A stretch of DNA of 64,000 nucleotides from Rotaria sp. Silwood1 (Eukaryota; Rotifera; Eurotatoria; Philodinida; Philodinidae). The position numbers and the translations under genes are program-made. The notes under the pieces were generated by a model. The model saw only the letters and a program-made list of their open reading frames with translations, had not been told where the DNA came from and did no database searches. The stretch's first letter is position 1; each line of letters begins with the position of its first letter. Positions 1 to 10,377 of the stretch are shown piece after piece. The stretch lies in NCBI GenBank assembly GCA_905250075.1, contig CAJNOP010000205.1, forward strand, positions 186,001 to 250,000, written 5' to 3'.

Positions 1-418
1 TTATAGATGTGATCCACATAATTTCATCGGTTAATATCTTTTTTGTCATTGCGACCGTATCTCATCATTTCTCTTGTGGTTCTTAGGTACAGAAAAACAA
101 AAACAATTAGTTGTTGGTGGAGAAGCTTGTATGTGGGGTGGTAAGTAAGAAAAGCGCATACATTATCTCTTTCGGCTCGTTTGATATCACTCTTTGTTAC
201 ATTGTGTAGAATACGTCGATTCAACTAATGTCATTCCTATCACGTGGCCACGAGCATCTGTAGTCGCAGAACGTTTATGGTCGTCAGCCGATGTCAAAGA
301 ACCAAAACTAGCTATACCACGTCTTGAAGAACAACGTTGTCGTTATTTGAGGCGTGGCATTCCGGCTGCTCCAATCAATGGACCTAGCTTTTGCAATACT
401 GAAGATCGTAGTTTATAG
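1..418 (+). CDS. Beta-N-acetylhexosaminidase (GH20), C-terminal fragment
   Basis: 3' end of a lysosomal-type hexosaminidase (HEXA/HEXB family), which removes terminal N-acetylhexosamine from glycans. Three exons fit: 1-29, 87-140 and 210-418, with GT-AG introns of 57 and 69 bp. The joined frame reads through the family block [15 protein letters not shown], then [14 protein letters not shown], and ends [13 protein letters not shown]. These match the end of the GH20 barrel, including the conserved Trp of GEACMWGE and the ERLW motif. The catalytic Asp-Glu pair lies upstream, outside the window, so activity cannot be judged. Codons are intact, with no stop or frameshift in the visible part. A telomere-like hairpin begins about 100 bp past the stop. 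Family assignment is confident; lysosomal location is from the family. Confidence 0.92.
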
Positions 419-524
419 CTGTGAAATAAACACATTCTTAGAAGAAATTTTTCATGCTTATTCAGTCAGAACTATTGAAGAAAAGCCTCCATAAGATAGA
501 TTTTTTTTGACTCATCGAGGGTGG

Positions 525-718
525 GGTGCGGATGTCGGTGTGGGTGTGGGCGTGGATGTGGGTGTGTGGGTGGGGTGTGGGTATAGATGTGGGTGCGCAG
601 GATGGGGGTGTGGGTGTGGATGTGGGTGTGTGGGTGGGGTGTGGGTATAGATGTGGGTGCGCAGGATGGGGGTGTGGGTGTTGCTTTGTTGTTTACATAC
701 ACCCACACCCACACCACA
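525..718. repeat. Telomere-like GTGTGG hairpin with 64-bp tandem duplication
   Basis: G-rich TGTGGG-like sequence fills about 525-680, and a C-rich complementary stretch lies at about 698-718, so the single strand could fold back. Inside the G-rich arm a 64-bp unit is repeated: the marker TATAGATGTGGGTGCGCAGG starts at 582 and again at 646. ORFs across it are low-complexity artefacts. Confidence 0.8.
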
Positions 719-911
719 CTCAGACCCGATTCACTGACTGATTCCGCATCACACAGTATTTGCGTTAAAAATGAAGATTCATCACCATGAAAATAGAAAG
801 AAAAAATAATAGAGGCAACTAGGATAAATTAATTTACAATTTCATCGATCCATTCATTCAAAGACGTATAGTTTGTCAATAGAGAAAATTATATTATCAC
901 AATTAGAAATC

Positions 912-1653
912 TATGTCGGAGTTGACTCTAAAATTCGGTTGACTTTAAAATTAAAGATACAACTAAGATGCAGCTAGTTGACTTTTCAATTTCGAAGACA
1001 ACTAGGTGACTTTAAAACATGACACATAAGTAGAGTGAAGTTAGTTGAATTTACTATTTTAAAGTCAACTATGTAGTTGACTTTAAAATGTAGAAAGATA
1101 AAGTTGTTATGCACTATTGACGAATAATTATGTTATAACTGGTTGAAAGTCTCTTCTGTGACTTGGAGAAAGAATTAACTTGTAATTGTTCTCTCATCTT
1201 GTTGTAAAAAAAAAATGAAAGATACATTCTATGTAAAACTAAAAGCCCTTGTAACGGAATTGGACGTCAAACGACAATCCAAGTACTTAATAACAACTAA
1301 AACATACAATAAAATATTAGATGTACTATTCGATGAAACAAAATACGATCATCAATTTAATTTTTGGGCCAAGAAACATTTTACGATTGTTCAACCTATT
1401 TCTTTTCGTGATGTTATATCTTTGTTTAATTATTTTTCTTGATTTATGCTATTTTATCAAAACTATATTCAACAGATGAAAACATACAGACTATTTTTTT
1501 TCAACCCAACTAGTTGACTTTAAAATAGTAAATTCAACTAACTTTACTCTACTTATGTGTTATGTTTTAAAGTCACCTAGTTGTCTTCGAAATTGAAAAG
1601 TTAACTAGCTCCATCTTAGTTATATCTTTAATTTTAAAGTCAACTCCGACATA
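912..1653. mobile_element. TIR DNA transposon, TA-flanked, with one short ORF
   Basis: Terminal inverted repeats of about 145-160 bp run at 914-1071 and 1511-1651. The tips are TGTCGGAGTTGACT, each flanked by TA (912-913 and 1652-1653), as expected for a TA target duplication. The left arm carries an extra 17-bp tandem copy of the AGTTGACTTTAAAATT-like segment. The unique centre of about 440 bp holds one ORF (1215-1442). Arms agree closely by eye. No full transposase is present, so this is a non-autonomous or decayed copy. Confidence 0.8.
1215..1442 (+). CDS. 75-aa ORF inside the TIR element, possible integrase N-terminal fragment
   Basis: The ORF starts at an ATG after a poly-A run and ends at TGA. 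It lies wholly between the inverted repeats. It is basic and hydrophilic, with a KYLITTKTYNKI segment and a KYDHQFNFWAKKHFTIVQ segment. This spacing loosely recalls the N-terminal region of KRBA2-like integrase proteins, but the match is from memory and weak. No DDE catalytic residues are visible, so it cannot be a complete recombinase. It could also be chance coding capacity in AT-rich DNA. Position within the element is the best support for a mobile-element origin. Confidence 0.35.
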   Translation: MKDTFYVKLKALVTELDVKRQSKYLITTKTYNKILDVLFDETKYDHQFNFWAKKHFTIVQPISFRDVISLFNYFS

Positions 1654-2820
1654 TATGTAAATGACTGACATGCATCAATGAAGATGATGGCATATTCTAT
1701 TTTATTACATAAAATATTTCCATGTGGTCGTGTTTATACAGATGTCGGCAGTTTGCGATGTGTCATAAAATGGAGACATACGATGATCAACGGTATTTTC
1801 CATGGTGATCATTTACGTCGCAGCGGAGATGACTATCGTTATCGACCGTCATTTTTTTCGTTTTCATACAGCTTTTTATCGTGCCAAAAAAGGAATCTTA
1901 AAATCATCATTAGACACTGCCCGATGGCATGTAATCGATAAATCTTGATGACCTTATCTACCATAGCTGATGAGACTATATCAGAATGGTTCCATGAAGT
2001 GCTTTCTTTTAGATCGAAATGCGGTTCAGTGCTTTTTTTTTCTTTAAACTTTATGTGTTTGCTACTACGAGTCCTCAATTAACTTGAGCTAGGGGTGCAC
2101 CAAATCCAAATCCTGGATTTGACTGGGTTTGACTTGGATTTGAACAAGGGGGAAAAAGCGGATCCTGGGTCCCCGGATCCTATGGATCTTGTCGATTCTG
2201 CTGGACCCTGAAGATCCTTAAGATCCTCTCAGATTCTATGGATCCTTTCGGATTCTGTTAGATCCTACTAAGAGCTTATAGAAACTTGTTGACATTCTTA
2301 GGATCCTATTTATTAGTCAAGACCCTCAGTAGTCACTCCAATTAGTTTCTAAAGCCACAACGGCTCGTACAGTATGAACTCTTAACAACTTCTGCTATTA
2401 TTTTTCTCACTGCTGGATCGAAAAAGGCGGGCTAATTCCTACAGGAAAGCATCGAAAATCGTCGGAAGTGGAAGCAGTATTTTTATTGGAGATTCGCTGA
2501 ACTTGTTTCAGTGGATTTCAGTCACAAATTTTTGCCGTCCAGCAGGAAACGGTTGAAATTCATTGGGAAAATCCGAAAAACTTTCCGGTCGAATTACTGC
2601 TTCCAGTTTCGGCGATTTCCTGCCAGATCCCAAGTTATAGATGCATCAATTCCAATTCCAGTCCATCTGAATTCTTGGAATCGAAATTGACCGGGATTGT
2701 TCTGGAACTAACAAAACCTGGTCTGAAATCGCCTACGATTAATTGTTAGTCACACCCTTCGGTCCTTATCTTCTATTATATAAAGGTATCTTTAGGTACT
2801 CAAGTCCTGTTATATGAAAT
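1654..2820. other. Intergenic, low-complexity GGATCC-rich stretch and small inverted repeat
   Basis: No convincing gene. About 2085-2285 is packed with degenerate GGATCC/GGATTTG motifs and begins TAGGGGTGCACC, which resembles a hAT end, but no matching right end was found. An imperfect inverted repeat of about 45 bp lies at about 2435-2480 and 2590-2635 (core GGAAGTGGAAGCAGTA against TACTGCTTCCAGTTTC), probably an old MITE. Confidence 0.45.
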
Positions 2821-2945
2821 GGTGTGGGTGTGGGGTGGTGTGTGAGCATGAGTACGAGCGAAGAGAAGACACCTACCCACATACTCCACATCCACACCCC
2901 ACACTCACACTCATACACCTCTCACCCACATCCACACCCACACTC
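2821..2945. repeat. Telomere-like GTGTGG/CACACC hairpin 3' of the LRR gene
   Basis: A G-rich arm (2821-2848) is followed, after a short AGTACGAGCGAAGAGAAG spacer, by a longer C-rich arm (about 2870-2945) of CCACACCCACACTC type. The arms are imperfectly complementary. It lies about 130 bp beyond the stop of the minus-strand LRR gene. Confidence 0.75.
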
Positions 2946-3075
2946 TTAAAATAACATGCAAAAATAAAATAATAAAGCGTCAAAATGACATTTAAAAATG
3001 ATGTTGAAAAAAATATAACAATGAAAGCATCGAAATATCACTCTGATTATATACATTAACTATTTATTAAGTTTT

Positions 3076-5260
3076 TTAAGTGCGAAGTTTCTTTTTTGGT
3101 TTTCCTGCATTTCTTGCTATAAATTCGTCTATACATGTCCGTAGCTCGACGCCAATAGGATTACATCTCACATCTAGTGTTGTAAGTGTCTGTGTAGTAA
3201 CAACAAAACCATATATAACATACGTAAAATCTGAACTACCCACTGTGTTACTTCGTAACGAATCAACAAGATGTTGTCCACCGACAACTCCGACTGCATT
3301 TTGTTGAAGATATAATGATTGAAGTCCCTGTATAGAAAATTTGAAGATATATTTGAATGAAGTGAACATAGCTTATGGTTTACTTCATTATGTATTAAAG
3401 CAACTGCTAAATGTAAAGCTCCTTGATCACCGATTTTATTATTTTGAAGGTCTAACTCTGTAAGTGTCTTCAAAGATCACAAAGGATAGACTCCCAAGGA
3501 ATAACAAGATATCTGATTTACTGTGTTGACTCTTAATACACTTGCAATATCGTATGCACCAGTGTCTTCAACCTGATTGTTACCAATATGTAGTTTAACA
3601 AGCATCTATTGGAAAATAATGACATGAATATGGAATAGATGAAGAATTTCAAAAGGTTACACTATTGTTTTTTAATGCGACTGCAAGACTATGTACTCCA
3701 CTATCTCCCAAGTGATTATGCGTGAGAATCAGCGTTGTGATTGTCTATGTGCGTATATGAAAAAAAAGAAGAAAGAGGAATATCAGTGCAATACGAAGGT
3801 TTAAGACTAACTGGATTCTTCCTTAATACATCAGCAACATATTGAATTCCTCTAGAACTGATATCATTTTGACTAAGATCAAGAGTGATGAGTGTCTAGA
3901 TGAAAGAAAAACAATGAAATGAGATATCGATTAGTACTTTGATGTGGTTTACCTTATTGTTTTGGAGTGCATTTGCAATATACTGTGTTCCATCATCTAA
4001 AATTTGATTACATCGAAGATTTAAAGTGGTGATCGTCTGTATTAAACACCATAGATGAATCAAATAAATAAAACAAATTCATGACTCACATTGTTAGTTT
4101 GTAATGCATCAGCAAGGTACTTTGCACCTGAAACTCCGAATCCACATCCTGAAAGAGTCAACATATTAAGTGTCTGTATGCATCATGAAAGATGAATGTC
4201 AGATAATTTAGAAAGTGTCAAGTCACCTTATCGTTTCGTAACCCAACAGCTACTCCAATAGCTATACATTCGCCATGATTACCAAATAATTCGAGTTGCT
4301 TGAGTGTCTATGATCATGGTAAATATAGATACGTAAACATGAATCAAAATGATAATTACAATATTATCATGAAATCCTTCAGCAAGGTATTGTGCCCCGA
4401 TAGGTCCAATTTGATTGTTCTTAAGTTTTAATACAGTTAGTGTCTGCCAGTCAAGGAGACAATAAACAATCGAATCGAGAAAAAAGAATTGTATGAGTTA
4501 CTTGATGATTTCTTAAGCCTTCTGATATATATTTTGCCCCTAGGTCACCGATTTTATTTCCACATAAAATTAATGTACTTAGTGTCTATGTGTTGAAAAT
4601 TGAAGTAAAAAAGAACTTGAGAAAGGAGAGAACAGTTTAAATGACTGACTGTATTGTTTTGTAGGGCATCAACTAGATAATGCACTCCACAATGTTCGAT
4701 TTCATTTCGGCTTAGACACAATGTAATGAGTGTCTGGTTTAAAAAAAGAGATGAATAAATTCAGAAATATGTAGAATTTTTGTCACGTTTTACTTCATTG
4801 ATTTGTAATGCATCTGCAAGATATTTTACTCCATCGTCTCGGATACTATTGAAATCAAGATCTAATTTAGTAAGTGACTTTGTATAAAAAATTGAAAATA
4901 AACTTATTTTATCATTCTATGAAAGAGAACGTTGATGACTCACAGTTGTCGTTCGGATTATATCGGCAATATACTTTACACTTGTCGATTCAATTTGATT
5001 TTGTCTAAGATCAAGTGTGGTCAATGTCTATAAAAAAATATAACATTAACATAAAGTCATTGAACAAAAATATTTTTCTTACTCTGTCATTTCGAAATTG
5101 AACAGTTACTCCAATTGCAACACAATCGCCGTGATTACCAGACAGTTCAAATTGTTTCAGTGTCTGCAATAATGTAAATATATATTTATAAGAGCTTCCA
5201 ACATTATAAGAATCACTGTGTTATTTTGCAGTTCATCAACGATATTTGCTACTGTTCGAG
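3076..5260 (-). CDS. Leucine-rich-repeat protein (RI/NLR-type LRRs), 5'-truncated
   Basis: Sixteen exons were delimited by GT-AG sites. From the 3' end they are: 3076-3189, 3244-3327, 3384-3467, 3522-3605, 3661-3744, 3812-3895, 3953-4036, 4090-4173, 4227-4307, 4360-4443, 4502-4585, 4650-4733, 4794-4877, 4944-5027, 5083-5163 and a partial 5217-5260. Each full exon is 84 bp (28 codons) or 81 bp (27 codons) and encodes one repeat of type TLTTLDLxxNxIGxxGxxxLAxAL, as in ribonuclease inhibitor and NLR proteins. The last exon ends GKPKKKLRT-stop. All exons are open and phase 0. The 27-codon repeats at 4227 and 5083 are close copies, hinting at block duplication. The 5'-most exon breaks mid-repeat at a TGTGGG array. 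Role is unknown; LRRs of this type bind proteins. No NACHT domain is visible. Confidence 0.85.
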
Positions 5261-5306
5261 GTGTGGGTGTGGGTGTGGGTGTGGGTGTGGGTGTGGGTGT
5301 GGGTGT
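5261..5306 (+). repeat. Perfect (TGTGGG)n telomere-type array
   Basis: Forty-six bases of unbroken GTGTGG hexamer abut the truncated LRR exon on the left and the N gap on the right. TGTGGG is, from memory, the bdelloid telomere repeat. The G-rich strand runs 5' to 3' toward the gap, which is the orientation of a right-hand chromosome end. The G3 runs with TGT loops also fit a G-quadruplex. Confidence 0.9.
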
Positions 5307-5406
5307 NNNNNNNNNNNNNNNNNNNNNNNNNNNNNNNNNNNNNNNNNNNNNNNNNNNNNNNNNNNNNNNNNNNNNNNNNNNNNNNNNNNNNNNNNNNNNN
5401 NNNNNN
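5307..5406. other. Assembly gap of exactly 100 N
   Basis: One hundred consecutive N, the usual placeholder for a join of unknown length. ORFs crossing it are meaningless. Sequence right of it does not continue the LRR exons. Confidence 0.99.
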
Positions 5407-7269
5407 ATTTACATAAGAAACCCTTCTGTTTTTTTTTCTTTCCTCTATCTGACTCAATGTTGGGCAAGAAACGATCACAAAAAAAGAGTCATGTCATCAT
5501 CGTTTTGATCGAGCATGTAACACAAGGATTTCTTTATGAAAAAGCTTGAGCATAGCTGCTCCGTGTAAAACTAGTGTATCCATAATTCTCTCTTGACTAT
5601 TCTTTTGTTTCGATCCCTCACCTTATAGTTTCCATATAACAAACTGATTACTTGTGTTCACCGTTATTCAAATTCAGCATTTGAGATTGACGGTTAGAAG
5701 GGCATGCGTGTGAGTGCAAGTGAACAGTGGACTAGCATCCACATTCATATCAAACCTTCCTGTGTGCTTAATCATTGTTCATATACTAAGCATTCTTATG
5801 TCTCTAGTTGACATTCTACAACACATGTTAATCTTTGATCTTGTATATCCAAACAGAAATCTGTTTCAATATTGACAATTTTCATGTTTCTTGTGAAAGG
5901 AGTAAAAGCATTTAAGTGTGATTATTCATGAGTGTTCATTTTGCTTGTAGACGAAAGAAAACAAGTAACTATACCGAATGAGATAGTTCTAAGTCAGAAA
6001 AAAAAATAATGCAGATTAAATCATCGAAAACGGTCATACAACTCGTTGGACAAAGTTACGCATGGAAACAATTGAATATAGTTCTATTATCAATTAAAAG
6101 TATTTCATGGAATGTTGTTTTGCTATTCTATAACAAAGATGAAATGTAATGGAAGTCGATCTTGACTGCTATATTTTGATTTGTCGAAAACGAAACTATT
6201 CCAACTTTGTTTTGAGTATAATGAAGATCTTTTAAGTCTTGAGGAATTTGAAAATCAGATGTGTTTTGAAAATAGTAATAAGCTCTATGAATTTGGAGAA
6301 GTTCCAAATCATCTTGTAGCTGTTCAATTAATGAATGAGTGCGCAATTGAACCTACCAGTTTAGTCTAAAATAACAACGTGAAGAAGCAATAAGATGAAC
6401 TACAATTGCTATTCGATGTATTGTTTCATAAAACTGTTACCTTTATGAATTATTTCTTTATTTCTTCTCTAAATGTATTTATTGTAAGCTTGTAATGTTC
6501 AAACACAAACTCGATATAGATGATATGTGAATCGTATAATTGAATAACTTGATTATTCTGTTTAAACACGACTAACAAAATGGTTATAAGTATTATTCTA
6601 CAGACGAATTATTTTGAAAGTTTCTCAATTAGACAATACGTTTTCAATTTTTCCTGTAAATTTGCTAAATTTAAGAGACTTATATCATTTTGAGCAGCAC
6701 AGTTCCAATGGTGTGAAAGTGTGGAACTCATATAAGAGCATTACAGCAATAAAACATACAAAGGATAGAAATGACCAAGTTTTAGGGTAGAGTGTGGATG
6801 TGGGTGGGTTGGTCTAGAAGAATATAAGTTTAACACCCACATCCACACTCTTCATGATTCAACTATTGATAACAAAATCTGGACCTAAATAATTTTTCTA
6901 ATTTTCGGACGTGTACATGATACAATGATGCACTAGAGTCGCATGAATAACATTGGTAAGCACTGTGAAAACTCTTGAAATGCAATACATATCAGCAAAT
7001 TACTGCTACTCAAGTATAACAAACACTACGAGGCCACCCAAAATACAAATTAAAAGAGAGATAGAGGCGCATTACAATAAAACGTGCTTCGCATTGATTC
7101 TATCACTGTTTATTAATGCGTGACTGCGCACAAGAAAATAAAAGAAGCAATTATACATCACCATGTGCATTAATTTAACATTCATTCCCTTTCTATAATG
7201 TATATTCACATCAACGATGCAGTGTTTATTACTCTTGACTACTCTCTGTACAGGTAGGGAGAATGATAA
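5407..7269. other. Intergenic, no gene recognised
   Basis: AT-rich sequence with only short ORFs that lack family resemblance. It carries one perfect telomere-like hairpin (listed separately). Confidence 0.5.
6789..6851. repeat. Perfect 18-bp hairpin with telomere-like arms
   Basis: Left arm 6789-6806 (AGAGTGTGGATGTGGGTG) and right arm 6834-6851 are exact reverse complements separated by 27 bp. The arms are TGTGGG-like. It is the cleanest member of the hairpin family in this window. Confidence 0.85.
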
Positions 7270-8233
7270 CAAGTGTAAAATAAATTTTGATTCTATCGAA
7301 TAATATTCTTCTTTGACATGTTTCAAGAGTAAAAGAGATTGATATTTGCAGTATATATACTAGATGTCTAGACCTATTCTATCCCAGAACTTCGGCTGTC
7401 TATCTATTATAGTTATGATGATACAAGTGAAATTTATAAAACGAATCTTGAAATATTTCTAGAAATAGTGGTTGATCGTAAAAATTACAGTGTTAGTATT
7501 TTCAAATTTTCTTCTCCTTTGTCCAGTTGTTCAACATAGATATTTCAAAACAAAAAGATTCAGCATGAAATCCTCTACAAATCCATATATAATTTGGTTT
7601 GAAACTAGTTTTAAATATACTAGAAAAAATGATCAAAAATAAAACATTCAAACGACTGTCAAAAATAAGCAACCATATGAAGATGAAACAGTAAATATAT
7701 TTCGAGATTTAGATGAAATTATTTTATTAATTACAATTCATTCATGGAAAAAAACATAGTTAGTAAAATCGATCTCTTCACAGCATAGTACATATCAGCT
7801 TTTGATTGTTCCATCTTGACATGTATACTTATTTTTGACAGCTGTTTGAATATTTTTGCTTTTCATCATGTTTTTTACTATATTTGAAACAAGTTTCAAA
7901 CCAATTTATATATTGATTTGTAGAAGATTTCACGCTGAGCCTTTTTGTTGAATGTATCTATGTAGAGCAAGTGGATAAAATAGAAGAAAATTTGAAAATA
8001 CTAAATAACACAATAATTTTTATGGTCAACCACTATTTCTAGAATTAATTCAAAATATTTTTGTAAATTTTACTTGACTTATATCTTCATACCGACAATA
8101 AGTAGACAACTGAAATTTTATGATAGAATAAATTTAGATAACTAGTATGTAGACTACAAATATCAATGTCTGTTACTTTTGGAATATTACAGAAAAGAAT
8201 ATTGTTCGAGAAGATCAAAATTTATTTTACATC
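7270..8233. repeat. Large imperfect palindrome, ~0.96 kb
   Basis: Left arm about 7270-7700 and right arm about 7810-8233 are inverted copies around a ~110-bp AT-rich centre. Matching blocks include TGATATTTGCAG (7340) with CTACAAATATCA (8154-8165), the CTAGAAATAGTGG/CCACTATTTCTAG pair, and ATTTTCAAATTTTCTTCT with its complement. By eye the arms are clearly diverged but colinear. No ORF of note lies in the arms and no target duplication was found. Confidence 0.75.
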
Positions 8234-9374
8234 ATTTATGTGTAATCATCAATTGAAGACAAATTTACATCTGACGTACTTGACTGATCCAACTTTTTTG
8301 CAGTCGTCGACTTTCCTTGAAACATGCTTTCAAGAATATGAGTCGAAACCCTAAAAAAATATCATGGCGTCAACTTCTAGCTTTTTTATTCTATTTGTTG
8401 ATTTTCTTCATTTACAACTAACACTAATCTCTGAGGAGTGTATAAGTCTGCCATCAATACGTTTTTAGGAAGCTCTGAGACTAGAATTCTGGAGGACAGT
8501 CATTAACTCCGAACAATTTCGTTTAGACAGAGAAAAGCCTTGTGTACAAAACAGAAAAGAAAAACTATTCATGTTTTCCATTGCTCTCAATGAATGAACA
8601 ACAATTAAAGATTACAACCAAATTAGCAAAGATTTTCAGAAAATTAAGAATTGTTGTGATTCCTTGTGGTCAAACTTTTAGCCTTTCTCACCACTTCGTA
8701 ACCGTACGATAATGGAGATCATTTTCTTCAAAATGTCCGTGCAATACATTTCGTTAGGCTAATATAATATTTTTGTTGTGTCTTGTTATTTGAAGAGTGG
8801 TCGATGATTTTCAATACTTTTTCGCTTTCTTGGTATTGATGTGTATATATTTGTCGCATGTTTCTTGTCCCTTTTGAAATCAATGTTGTAAATGAAAACT
8901 GGCAATTTATCGGTTCTCTCTTATTCAGGATTCTACAGCCTCAAAATGCGTTTTATCTTGGAGTGACTATTGCATAACAGTCTTGTTTAGTTGTCTAACC
9001 AAGGTTTTTTCCTCTTCTTTATAGCACTTCTTTACTAGACAGTTTCCTATAGTCGAAGGTCGAGATTGTATGAGATTTTTCGATTGAAATGTGATTGTTT
9101 ACAACATTTATGATTTTTATTTTTGAAGTTTCTTTACTTTGTCTTATGATAAAATGATAGAAAAAAAAACTTTCCAATAGTAAAAATGTTTTAATTAAAA
9201 AAAAATGAAAAAGTCATAAGTCACATTTTAGCTTTTGCCTTTCAAAGATGGTTAGGGCAAAATATTTGTAGATCTTGTTACAGCATGTTAGTTGTAAGTA
9301 TACTTGTCTTTTTCGTTCACGATTTTAGATCACTCGCGCCTAATATTTCGAACGTGAACCATTCTCTCTTGTGG
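8234..9374. other. Intergenic / upstream region of hydrolase gene
   Basis: AT-rich with no recognisable gene. An in-frame ATG at 9285 lies upstream of the hydrolase start but is followed by a GTAAGT, and its added residues do not resemble the family. Confidence 0.4.
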
Positions 9375-10377
9375 ATGTGTACACGGGCTCTTCCAACTAG
9401 TACTGTGAAGTTGTCTGAGAGTTTGACTGCTCGCTACTGTCAAGTTCCATGCACTCCTGATCTTTCGAAGCCTACTCTTGTGCTTCTCCATTCGTTTGGC
9501 GTCACCCTTGATTTTTTTCAGTCTCAATTCGAAGATAAGGAATTGCTCAACATATGTAATTTGCTTGCAATCGACGAAATCGGACATGGACAAACATCAG
9601 CACATCCCACCAACTGGACCTATTGGGATACGGCACAAATGGTGTTGGATGTTATGGACAAGCTGAATATCAAGATGGCGTTCATTCTCGGAACAGCACA
9701 AGGTGGATTTATTGCTGCACGCTGCGCTCTTCTGCAACCTTCAAAGGTAATAATGATAGTTCTATTCTGTTTGTCCTGAAGTGTGATTTTCTTGAAAAAG
9801 GTCACTGGTCTCATACTTATTGGTACTTCATTGTATGCGGAATGTGAAGAATTTCTCCAGCTGGGCTGCTGGAATGCCAAAGAAATATGTCAACCCTGGT
9901 TCGAATTTCTCGATTCGATCAATTCGACGCCTAACTTTGAAGTCCCAGACTGCATTCTAAACGGTCTCTTTAGTGCTGGATGGGGTGCAAGTGCATCTGC
10001 TGAGGTCAAGAAATACTGGACAGAAGTTGTTAAGAGAAAATATGCTGGTAACGAGGGACGAATGATATTGAGACAATGTCTGATTTGCTTGTTGGAACGT
10101 GACGGCTTAGAATCAAAATTGAGGGATAAATTTGTCCTACGCTCATTCTTCATGTATGTCTATATTCCTTTTTTGTTGATTTTTCTCATTTTCAATTTTG
10201 CAGGGTACGGCAGACACTGTATATTCGGTGGACATCGCCGAAAAAGGCCGCCGGGAATTACTCAACGCCAAACCTTGCAAGCTTGAAATCATCAAAGATG
10301 GTCAACATTTTTTGAGTGCATCACATCCGAGCGAGACTGATAAACTCGTCATTGATTTTATCAGATCTAACGCTTAA
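9375..10377 (+). pseudogene. Alpha/beta-hydrolase, nucleophile Ser lost and one frameshift
   Basis: Three exons: 9375-9746, 9801-10153 and 10204-10377, with introns of 54 and 50 bp. The start at 9375 gives MCTRALPTSTVKL, matching how related hydrolases begin. Visible blocks are LVLLHSFG (oxyanion region), IDEIGHGQT, WTYWDTA, then ILGTAQGGFIA, LGCWNAKE, GTADTVYS (acid loop) and DGQHFLSASHP (catalytic His). The nucleophile elbow should be G-x-S-x-G; here GCA encodes Ala, so normal hydrolysis is not expected. A one-base shift at the TTT run 10131-10133 is needed to reach CPTLILHGTAD and the canonical donor after 10153; coding length is then 300 codons. The family is best known to me from fungi, so transfer is likely but unproven. 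It may be a decayed gene, or a pseudoenzyme with an assembly indel. Confidence 0.8.

Noticed and set aside
472..790. Several 60-80 aa His/Thr/Pro or Gly/Trp/Val ORFs
   Set aside because: They are translations of the GTGTGG/CACACC hairpin in different frames.
1678..1941. 87-aa ORF right of the TIR element
   Set aside because: No recognisable domain; composition is ordinary for non-coding DNA here.
2085..2285. hAT element starting TAGGGGTGCACC
   Set aside because: No matching inverted end or 8-bp duplication could be found downstream.
3076..5260. CRISPR-like reading of the ~140-bp periodic LRR array
   Set aside because: Units encode LRR repeats with splice sites; repeats are far too long and variable, and the genome is eukaryotic.
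5226..5549. ORFs running through the telomere array and N gap
   Set aside because: The N run has no sequence; reading through it is meaningless, and the (TGTGGG)n frames are repeats.
9285..9374. Upstream ATG of the hydrolase ORF
   Set aside because: The added residues are hydrophobic without family match, and MCTRALPTSTVKL at 9375 aligns with the usual start.
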